A model generated the notes under the pieces. That model saw only the letters and a list, made by a program, of their open reading frames with translations, did not search any database and was not told where the DNA came from. The translations under genes and the position numbers were made by a program. From an uncultured Pseudomonadales bacterium (lineage in GTDB: Bacteria; Pseudomonadota; Gammaproteobacteria; Pseudomonadales; Cellvibrionaceae), in assembly GCA_938048505.1 (NCBI GenBank), contig CALIUX010000102.1, positions 1-6,877 of the forward strand: DNA of 6,877 bases, in the 5' to 3' direction. Shown piece after piece: positions 1 through 6,130 of this stretch (within the stretch, counting starts at the first letter, position 1; every line of letters begins with the position of its first letter).

Positions 1-7
1 GGCGAAT

Positions 8-33
8 AAAAAAGGGGAAGCAAGCTTCCCCTT
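8..33 (-). terminator. Intrinsic terminator of the T6SS operon
   Basis: Read on the minus strand, a perfect 9-bp stem (AAGGGGAAG / CTTCCCCTT) with a 4-nt CTTG loop spans 33 to 12. A run of six T follows (13 to 8, the first two inside the stem). It begins 16 bp after the clpV stop codon. This is a textbook rho-independent terminator and marks clpV as the last gene of the transcript. On the plus strand the hairpin is not followed by a T run, so it should act mainly in the leftward direction. Confidence 0.93.
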
Positions 34-49
34 CGAAAAATGTACAGTA

Positions 50-2698
50 TTAGCTGATGGTATACGTAAACTCACCTTCTTCCGTTGCACCGACATGTAT
101 TGCATCAATGGGTTTTTCGTCCGCCATATGAGTAAGACATAGGCTAGCGAGTTCAGGGAGTAAAGTTTTATTCAGGATGCCTTCAATATTTCGTGCACCG
201 GTATCTGCCTCTTGGCACCTCGCTACAATATTAATAAGGACATCTTCATCATAAGTAAATACAGCACCGTAATGTTCACGCACTCGTTTTTCTATACGGC
301 GCATATTGATAGCACAAATCTTAACAAGATTGTCATCGTCTAACGGATAATAAGAAATGACATTTGCACGCCCTAGGAATGCAGGTTTAAAATATTGCAG
401 TAGATGAGGGCGAATATTATCGAGGAGTACATCGGGTTCGGGTTTTTCTTCGACTTGATTAAAGATAGCTCGAATAGCATCTTCTCCGGCATTAGAGGTC
501 ATAATGATCAGAGTATTTTTGAAATCAATATCGCGACCCTCTCCGTCTTTAATCGTCCCTTTATCAAATAAGTTATAAAAAATATCTTGTACGCCAGGAT
601 GCGCTTTTTCCATTTCATCAAGCAAGATAACAGAATACGGTTTGCGACGAGCCGCCTCGGTTAAAACGCCCCCTTCGCCAAAACCAACATACCCTGGAGG
701 AGAGCCTAAAAGCATAGAGACTTTATGCTCTTCTTTAAATTCAGACATGTTGATAGTTGTAATGCTCTGCTCACCACCAAACAGTTCGTCGGCTAGAGCG
801 AGTGCAGTTTCTGTTTTACCTACACCACTCGTGCCGCAGAATAAAAACACACCCATTGGCTTTCTAGGGTCTGTTAAGCCAGCGCGAGAGGTTTGAATCG
901 CTTGGGAGACCGCTTGCAAGGCGTGAGGCTGGCCTATGACGCGTTTATTTAATCGGTCAGCCAGCGTTTGTACGGCATGGATTTCATCGCTTACCATTTT
1001 TCCAACAGGAATACCTGTCCAGTTTGCAATGATTTCAGCCACAGCTTGTGCATCAACATGTGGGTGCAATAAGGGTTGATCACCTTGAACCGCTTTGAGT
1101 TCTTCGCTGAGCTTTGTCAAAGATGCTTGAACGGTTTCGGGCGTGTCATTCGTTTCTGCATTTTCTGCATCAATGTTGTCATAAATGGCGCGAATATCGG
1201 CTACTAATGTTTTTTCTTTTTCGAACTGTGTTTCGAGTCGCTCTAGGTCGGCTTCAGCTATGGACTTAGACTGTGCTAGCTCGTCTAACTTTTCTTGATG
1301 TTGCCCTGTAACGGCATGCTCTTTTTCTAATGCTGTGATAGCTGTTTCAGCGCGTTCAATGCGACGCTTTGCATCTTCTAAAGGGTAGGGAGTTGCGGTA
1401 TGGTTTAGGGACACACGTGCACAAGCCGTGTCTAAAAGACTAACGGATTTATCCGGTAGCTGGCGACCTGGAATATACCGGTGCGATAATTTAACCGATG
1501 CCACAACCGCTTCTTCAAGAATGCGTACTTTGTGGTGTTTTTCAAGTACAACGGCTATGCCACGCATCATGTCGATGGCATGACTTTCAGATGGCTCTTC
1601 AACTTTGACGACTTGAAAACGGCGCGTTAACGCGGGGTCACGTTCAAAGTATTTTTTATATTCTGCCCATGTCGTTGCGGCGATTGTTCGGAGTTCGCCG
1701 CGAGCGAGTGCGGGCTTTAATAAATTCGCTGCATCGCCTTGGCCTTCTTTTCCACCGGCACCAATTAATGTATGCGCTTCATCGATAAATAAAATAATCG
1801 GTGTAGGTGATGATTGCACTTCCTCAATCACCGATTTTAAACGATTTTCAAATTCCCCTTTGACACTTGCGCCGGCTTGCAAAAGCCCAAGGTCGAGTGT
1901 GCGTAGTGTAATATTTTGCAGTGACTCGGGTACATCGCCTTGTGCAATACGTTGCGCAAGACCTTCGGCTACGGCCGTTTTACCAACGCCTGCTTCACCG
2001 GTCAGAATGGGGTTGTTCTGGCGGCGGCGCGTTAAGATATCCATACATTGACGAATCTCTTCGTCTCGGCCCAAGATTGGGTCCATTTTGCTGGTTTTTG
2101 CTTTAGCCGTTAAATCGATAGTGTATTTATCGAGTGTTGGGGTTTTGCTACTGCTCGGTGCTGAGCCGGTTGATGTTGCGGCACCGGCTTCTACCATGGC
2201 TGTTGCGGCAGCGCGTTTGCTTTCGCCTGTTTCCCCGTAAACATTGCGTGCAGCATTGCGTAAGCTTTCTGCTGCAATGACAGAGAGCTCAGAGCAAGAC
2301 TCTAAAATCTGGCGCTTTAAGTTGTCATCTAATAACAAGCCTGCAAAAAGGTGCCCTGAAGTAATGGTTTGATGACCAAAATCCACAGATGCCAGCATCC
2401 AAGCATTTTTTGTTGCTTCAACTATGGACGGCGATAAGGCTGCAGGTCGGCTACTGCCCGTTTTAAAGAGTGCTATCGCTGCGGCCAGTTGTTTGGCTAA
2501 GTTAGCGGGGTTAACATCATGACTGGTTAAGAGTTGAAAGATATCACTGTCACTTTGATCAAGCAGTTTGATTAACCAGTGCTCTAGCTCAACATTAAAC
2601 TGGCCTTGTGACATACAAATGCCAGCAGCCCCTTCAAGCGACTCTCTTAAATAGGGCGACATTTTTTTAACAAGTGATTTTAAATCAATACTAATCAT
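50..2698 (-). CDS. tssH: T6SS sheath-recycling AAA+ ATPase ClpV/TssH
   Basis: Complete 882-residue Hsp100/ClpB-type unfoldase, the usual length for ClpV. In the family it recognises contracted TssB/TssC sheath in the cytoplasm and pulls it apart using ATP so the subunits can be reused. Residues 1-155 form the Clp N domain and carry the ELEHWL motif (37-42) typical of ClpV rather than ClpB. A low-complexity Ala/Ser/Thr linker follows (about 160-188). AAA module 1 has Walker A GEAGVGKT (234-241), pore loop GASVKGEFE (276-284), Walker B ILFIDEA (302-308) and arginines 359-360. A charged coiled-coil middle domain lies at about 440-540. AAA module 2 has Walker A GTSGVGKT (622-629), pore loop GSPPGYVGFGEGG (665-677), Walker B VILLDEME (690-697), sensor 1 TSNAG (734-738) and sensor 2 GAR (834-836). 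All catalytic motifs are intact. The start is fixed by the SD at 2705-2709 and by the N-domain match. It is the last gene, 23 bp after tssG. Housekeeping ClpB is the alternative, but the N domain and the T6SS context argue against it. Confidence 0.97.
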   Translation of the reverse strand: MISIDLKSLVKKMSPYLRESLEGAAGICMSQGQFNVELEHWLIKLLDQSDSDIFQLLTSHDVNPANLAKQLAAAIALFKTGSSRPAALSPSIVEATKNAWMLASVDFGHQTITSGHLFAGLLLDDNLKRQILESCSELSVIAAESLRNAARNVYGETGESKRAAATAMVEAGAATSTGSAPSSSKTPTLDKYTIDLTAKAKTSKMDPILGRDEEIRQCMDILTRRRQNNPILTGEAGVGKTAVAEGLAQRIAQGDVPESLQNITLRTLDLGLLQAGASVKGEFENRLKSVIEEVQSSPTPIILFIDEAHTLIGAGGKEGQGDAANLLKPALARGELRTIAATTWAEYKKYFERDPALTRRFQVVKVEEPSESHAIDMMRGIAVVLEKHHKVRILEEAVVASVKLSHRYIPGRQLPDKSVSLLDTACARVSLNHTATPYPLEDAKRRIERAETAITALEKEHAVTGQHQEKLDELAQSKSIAEADLERLETQFEKEKTLVADIRAIYDNIDAENAETNDTPETVQASLTKLSEELKAVQGDQPLLHPHVDAQAVAEIIANWTGIPVGKMVSDEIHAVQTLADRLNKRVIGQPHALQAVSQAIQTSRAGLTDPRKPMGVFLFCGTSGVGKTETALALADELFGGEQSITTINMSEFKEEHKVSMLLGSPPGYVGFGEGGVLTEAARRKPYSVILLDEMEKAHPGVQDIFYNLFDKGTIKDGEGRDIDFKNTLIIMTSNAGEDAIRAIFNQVEEKPEPDVLLDNIRPHLLQYFKPAFLGRANVISYYPLDDDNLVKICAINMRRIEKRVREHYGAVFTYDEDVLINIVARCQEADTGARNIEGILNKTLLPELASLCLTHMADEKPIDAIHVGATEEGEFTYTIS

Positions 2699-2704
2699 AA
2701 TGGT

Positions 2705-2709
2705 TCCTT
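2705..2709 (-). promoter_or_regulatory. Shine-Dalgarno site of clpV
   Basis: On the minus strand AAGGA lies 6 nt before the clpV ATG, inside the 23-bp tssG-clpV gap. It is the best ribosome binding site in the window. It fixes the clpV start and suggests that clpV is initiated more independently than the overlapping baseplate genes. Confidence 0.75.
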
Positions 2710-2721
2710 GTAGCGGACACG

Positions 2722-3840
2722 TTAACTGGCAAGTGGAAGTGTATCGTCTGGCGGTAGTATCTCTGAAGAAAGGCGGACAGACAACAATCCGGCTTCTTCA
2801 TTGTTGCCCAGAATGGTATTCCACCCAAGTGTTGGCGTGTATTCTGGTGAGGTAATTAATTGAACACTAGGGATTTGATCATCGGTATGGATAATTTCGA
2901 GGTCAAATTCGAGCTCAGGGCCGGCAGCGTGCCGTATAAAGCTCATCATTGAACGCACAAGTGGTGATCCGGGCGCCAGTGAATCATACTCGTCTGTATC
3001 ACGTGGTGTAATCACAACAGTGAATTTTCCGGCGCTATGATGACACTGAGACCCTAAAAAAGTACTTTGCCCTAATGCGTGGTTTTGCTTGCCGATTTTT
3101 GTGACGATATCATCGGTGAGCTCGCTGTAGGTTCCTGTAAATTGCTTAATGTTGACATCGAGCTGGAACATGTGGGAAATCATGTTCGTTAAACCTGAGG
3201 CAGTACACGTATCGCGTGATAAAAAGCCAGAAAGAGGTAAAAGACTTTCGTCATCATAAGGCTGGCGATATTGTAATGTCGATTGCCCTAAACCTACTAA
3301 AGATAATAGTGCGTGGGTGATATCATCTTTTTCATCTTGCTCGCGAATTTTGTGGCTTTCATAGCTTGAACCGAGCTGATACTTTGACCATGCCTTGTAG
3401 TACATGGTGATTGCTCGATGATTAAAGATATCTAAAAAGTCACACAGCCCTTCATTTTTGAGCTTTAATTGTTTGAGTACTGCTTCACTTAAATAAAATG
3501 GCATCACACCTTGTGAGCCAGTCAGCCCCATAAAGGTAACTTCCATTAACCACTGTAAAGAAGACGCATTGGCATCTTCCTCTTTTTCAAAGGCAACTTG
3601 TTCAATTGACTCAATATCTGAACTATTAAAAGCGAGTTTCGTTTTTGCATTAAAGCGTAAAAATTCACGAGACGGCGGTGCTTTTAAAGAAAGGGGCGCA
3701 TTAACCGCTTGGCGGCCGTGACTTTTGCAATTGGCTGCATACTCTATTGCCCTAACGGCTTGGTAAAAGTTAAAGCGGTAGGGCTCTTGCGTCAGTTGCT
3801 CAGTTAAACTAATGCTTTTTCGCCTGCGCGTGGTGCCCAT
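2722..3840 (-). CDS. tssG: T6SS baseplate subunit TssG
   Basis: Complete 372-residue TssG (VasB/ImpH family), slightly longer than many members. In characterised systems one TssG joins two TssF in a baseplate wedge that contacts TssE and the TssK adaptor on the cytoplasmic side of the membrane complex. Recognisable family blocks are PYRFNFYQAVRAIE (20-33), the stretch around FMGLTGSQGVMPFYLSE (103-119), FLDIFNHRAITMYYKAW (135-151), LGQSTFLG with the following strand (256-277), and LGW near the C terminus (338-340). No signal peptide or membrane segment is seen. The chosen ATG leaves about 19 residues before the first conserved block, as is normal, and GGAG lies 10 nt upstream. The first 37 bp overlap the end of tssF in another frame, which implies translational coupling. 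No truncation or frameshift is seen. Confidence 0.95.
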   Translation of the reverse strand: MGTTRRRKSISLTEQLTQEPYRFNFYQAVRAIEYAANCKSHGRQAVNAPLSLKAPPSREFLRFNAKTKLAFNSSDIESIEQVAFEKEEDANASSLQWLMEVTFMGLTGSQGVMPFYLSEAVLKQLKLKNEGLCDFLDIFNHRAITMYYKAWSKYQLGSSYESHKIREQDEKDDITHALLSLVGLGQSTLQYRQPYDDESLLPLSGFLSRDTCTASGLTNMISHMFQLDVNIKQFTGTYSELTDDIVTKIGKQNHALGQSTFLGSQCHHSAGKFTVVITPRDTDEYDSLAPGSPLVRSMMSFIRHAAGPELEFDLEIIHTDDQIPSVQLITSPEYTPTLGWNTILGNNEEAGLLSVRLSSEILPPDDTLPLAS

Positions 3841-5636
3841 TTGTAAAATACTCCGTCTTTACCGGCAAGTTTAACCGTGAGTTTTGTGAAAGAATTAATT
3901 GAGCAATATAGCCCAAAAAAATAATTCAAAAGATTCGAAAAAGCAAAAATACTCGCGCCATTCAGTAGCATTGGGTCGAGCGTTAAGGTTATTTCAGTCC
4001 CTCTGCATAGCGCAATTGTGCCGTCCACTTGTATGGGAGCAGTAATGGCGCGGGTATTGATTGCTTGTATCGATTCAATATGATTACGCGTGCTGGCTGA
4101 ATCTTTAAAATTATATAAACGCAGAATTTCTTTTAGCGCACTTAAGGAGCTTTCGCCTTGAGTAATCGATAGATGATTAAGATTAAGGTGAGAAATGAGA
4201 CGCCAGTAGGCGCGTCGCCCTTGTGCCGGCCGCATGGTATTTGTGGGGGGAACGACGCACTTGAACCCTTCGGTGGGCGCATCCCCTTCGACCATTTCAA
4301 AGTGAGGTTGCCCATTACTAGTGGGCAATTTTTTGGGCAGATTACGGTTGCTGCACAATGACTTTACTTCTAATACTTGATTGGGCACATTAAAAGGGTC
4401 AAAGCCCAAGTCGACAATGCCTAGCTCAACCTCGCTCGCTTGTTCGTTAGCGTGATCACCTTCGGTTACTTCTTGCCGTTTACTAAACCAAAATGCAGCA
4501 TCTTCTTGGTTGGGTTTACGGTGATTAATACCATAAAATCGCTCATAGGCCGTGCGCTTGCCCTTATCATCTATACCGGTGACGGATTGTATTGAATACA
4601 CTTCGAGACTGTCATGACGCCTTGCGTCAGGCTCAACAGGGTACGTATAGTCTTTATGGCTTAAACGGATCGGGTCGCATGTTTGCTCAAAAAGATTGAC
4701 CGCAGGAGAGCAGTGTAGCGCTAGCATTGCCGCAGAGACTTGATGCTCTAATTCATTGTCATGACGCTTGAGGTAAAAATAGAGGTTTAGCCTATCACCT
4801 TGTATTTGCTCAATGACATGTTTTAGGTTTTGAATGTCAAAAAATAAAAATTTTTCAGGGAAGGCAAAGTATTCGGTTAATAAACGGTAGCCCGCAAAGG
4901 ATGTTGCAGGATAAGGCAGCATGCTTTCTGACTCATCAAATCCAACGGATATTAAGCTATCTTGAGGTAAAAAATGTGGCTGTGTATCGGTATCAGATTC
5001 CGCAACAACAATCCCGTCACATTCTGCCAGTAATAAATCAAATAAAGGGTAGGTATGCTGCTTTGGCCCTTTTAGGAAAAAGCGTAATGTATCCAGTGAG
5101 AGCTCGTTAAATGGAATGGTACTATCAAGGGTTTTTAAACTCACTTTTAAAACAGCATCTGAGCCGGGAGAGCGGGCAGAACCCGGTGCAATAAACGGCT
5201 TTTGTACAAGTTTGACATCATCAACGCGCAGCGGCGCAATCATGACATCGGCACAAGTGCTAAAGCGGCATGTATCGTGCGCATCATTAAATGTTTGAAG
5301 TCGCGTGCCTTTTTCTAATGTATGGCATTTATCTAAGTCGTCTGAAGGCGGGCATTGAATAATGGCTAAAGATGGAATAGGCCTTAAGTAGTGCGGGTAT
5401 AAGGTATCTAATATTCCATCAGTGAGTTCAGGCAAGTCATCGTCTAGCTTTTGATGAATGCGGGCATTCATGTAGGCAACACCCGATAGAAGCTGACTGA
5501 CCAGCGGGTCGCTGACAGCATCTTCTGATAGCTGCAAGCCGCTGGCTGCACCTGGGTATTTTTTCCCGAATTCGCCGGCAGATAACTGCAAGAAGGCGAG
5601 TTCTTTTTCATAATATTGCAGAAGTTTTTCGCTCAT
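3804..5636 (-). CDS. tssF: T6SS baseplate subunit TssF
   Basis: Complete 610-residue TssF (VasA/ImpG family), the usual length. TssF is the main structural part of the T6SS baseplate wedge, working with TssG and TssE, and is cytoplasmic. The N terminus is canonical: YYEKELAFL (8-16), EFGKKYPGAASGL (22-34), DPLVSQLLSGVAYMNARIHQ (43-62), then the Asp-rich DDDLPELT (65-72) and LYPHYLRPIPS (79-89). The middle carries GYRLLTEYFAFPEKFLFFDI (249-268). The C-terminal part has WRLISHLNLNHLSI (478-491), RGTEITLTLD (545-554), and the hydrophobic FSNLLNYFFGLYCSINSFTKL block (566-586), which is a folded-core motif, not a membrane helix. It ends in the family-like WAPRAG (600-605). The ATG overlaps the tssE stop codon by 1 nt (TAATG), and the gene end overlaps tssG by 37 bp. 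A region at about 390-460 is poorly conserved and likely a surface loop. No damage is seen. Confidence 0.96.
   Translation of the reverse strand: MSEKLLQYYEKELAFLQLSAGEFGKKYPGAASGLQLSEDAVSDPLVSQLLSGVAYMNARIHQKLDDDLPELTDGILDTLYPHYLRPIPSLAIIQCPPSDDLDKCHTLEKGTRLQTFNDAHDTCRFSTCADVMIAPLRVDDVKLVQKPFIAPGSARSPGSDAVLKVSLKTLDSTIPFNELSLDTLRFFLKGPKQHTYPLFDLLLAECDGIVVAESDTDTQPHFLPQDSLISVGFDESESMLPYPATSFAGYRLLTEYFAFPEKFLFFDIQNLKHVIEQIQGDRLNLYFYLKRHDNELEHQVSAAMLALHCSPAVNLFEQTCDPIRLSHKDYTYPVEPDARRHDSLEVYSIQSVTGIDDKGKRTAYERFYGINHRKPNQEDAAFWFSKRQEVTEGDHANEQASEVELGIVDLGFDPFNVPNQVLEVKSLCSNRNLPKKLPTSNGQPHFEMVEGDAPTEGFKCVVPPTNTMRPAQGRRAYWRLISHLNLNHLSITQGESSLSALKEILRLYNFKDSASTRNHIESIQAINTRAITAPIQVDGTIALCRGTEITLTLDPMLLNGASIFAFSNLLNYFFGLYCSINSFTKLTVKLAGKDGVFYKWAPRAGEKALV
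3851..3854 (-). promoter_or_regulatory. Shine-Dalgarno site of tssG inside tssF
   Basis: On the minus strand GGAG occurs 10 nt before the tssG ATG and within the last codons of tssF. The spacing is a little long, but it supports the upstream ATG and hence the 37-bp overlap. A ribosome finishing tssF could also feed tssG initiation. Confidence 0.5.
4308..4334 (+). terminator. Possible intrinsic terminator antisense to tssF
   Basis: On the plus strand a perfect 7-bp inverted repeat (TTGCCCA / TGGGCAA) with a 7-nt loop is followed directly by six T. It lies inside tssF, in the poorly conserved region around residues 435-445, and points opposite to the operon. On the minus strand there is no T run after the hairpin, so it should not stop tssF transcription. 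It could end spurious antisense transcripts, or be chance. No antisense gene or promoter is recognised here. Confidence 0.3.
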
Positions 5637-5648
5637 TATGAAATCTCG
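5634..5648 (-). promoter_or_regulatory. TAATG stop-start coupling of tssE and tssF
   Basis: On the minus strand the tssE stop TAA and the tssF start ATG share one base (TAATG, 5638 to 5634). Only a weak GAGA (5647 to 5644) precedes the ATG, 7 nt away. This arrangement usually means termination-reinitiation, which would keep the output of the two baseplate proteins linked. Confidence 0.7.
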
Positions 5649-6118
5649 GCAACGTCCATTGATTGGTTTATGGGGTTAAAAGCAGAATCGAGCACAATTG
5701 TTTCTGGGGCCGGATTCGCATGAAGGATTGCTTCGACTCGAAATCGAATTGTCGGGTCTTCAACATCGACTGTATCAGATGTTGTCACTTTGGCGGTTTT
5801 AATGCGCGGGTCAAATTGCAAAATCGATCGTTCGATCGTTCGACAAAAGTCCTGTCGATTTTTCTTTGATGTGAAATTGATTGTGGATAAGTCGGGCAAG
5901 CCATAATTTAGCAGCGATGTTTGGAGCTGTTTATAAATTTTGGCGGGTGACTGATTTCGAATGCGCGAATTAAAGAGGGCTTCTAAGTCACGGCGCACAC
6001 TTTCGCGAAGCTGTTTTATTTGTGCTTGTGGGCGAATATGCACAGCCGTTTGTGTGCTGCTTTCGAGTAGCCTATCCATCAGTGGTGCTAAGACACGCTT
6101 ATTATTTTTATTTTCCAT
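5636..6118 (-). CDS. tssE: T6SS baseplate gp25-like subunit TssE
   Basis: Complete 160-residue TssE of the GPW/gp25 family (ImpF/VasS), the normal size. It is the counterpart of phage T4 gp25, sits in the baseplate wedge with TssF/TssG and helps nucleate sheath assembly. Family features seen are LMDRLLES near the start (13-20), the hallmark ESVRRDLEALFNSR (39-52) with its Arg-Arg-Asp-Leu-Glu core, LNYGLPDLS (70-78), IERSILQFDPRI (95-106), RFRVEAIL (125-132) and the final APETIVLDSAFNPINQ region (137-152). It begins 12 bp after the tssC stop with no clear Shine-Dalgarno sequence, so coupling to tssC translation is likely. The ATG at Met14 is possible but would remove residues normally present before LMDRLL. 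Its stop overlaps the tssF start. Confidence 0.94.
   Translation of the reverse strand: MENKNNKRVLAPLMDRLLESSTQTAVHIRPQAQIKQLRESVRRDLEALFNSRIRNQSPAKIYKQLQTSLLNYGLPDLSTINFTSKKNRQDFCRTIERSILQFDPRIKTAKVTTSDTVDVEDPTIRFRVEAILHANPAPETIVLDSAFNPINQSMDVAEIS
5824..5843. repeat. Short tandem repeat, 2.5 x TCGATCGT
   Basis: Two perfect copies of TCGATCGT followed by TCGA, giving overlapping TCGA and CGATCG palindromes. It lies inside tssE, where it encodes CRTIERSI (92-99) on the minus strand in a conserved part of the protein. The amino acid sequence explains it, so it is most likely a coincidence of codons. It is noted because its 8-bp unit would shift frame if it slipped. Confidence 0.6.
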
Positions 6119-6130
6119 ATGCAGAGCCGG

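Noticed and set aside
642..896. Plus-strand open frame opposite clpV
   Set aside because: It lies entirely inside clpV on the opposite strand, over the second AAA module. It has no recognisable domain or upstream SD, and the clpV frame is unambiguous.
1860..2106. Two overlapping plus-strand open frames opposite the clpV Walker A 1 region
   Set aside because: Both are shadows of a conserved ATPase segment, with low-complexity translations and no supporting signals.
4173..5298. Several plus-strand open frames of 60-69 codons opposite tssF
   Set aside because: They are short, antisense to an intact conserved gene, and without family resemblance or start signals.
5663..5869. Plus-strand open frame of 68 codons opposite tssE
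   Set aside because: It is antisense to the conserved gp25-like gene, Cys/Arg-rich without a motif, and has no SD.
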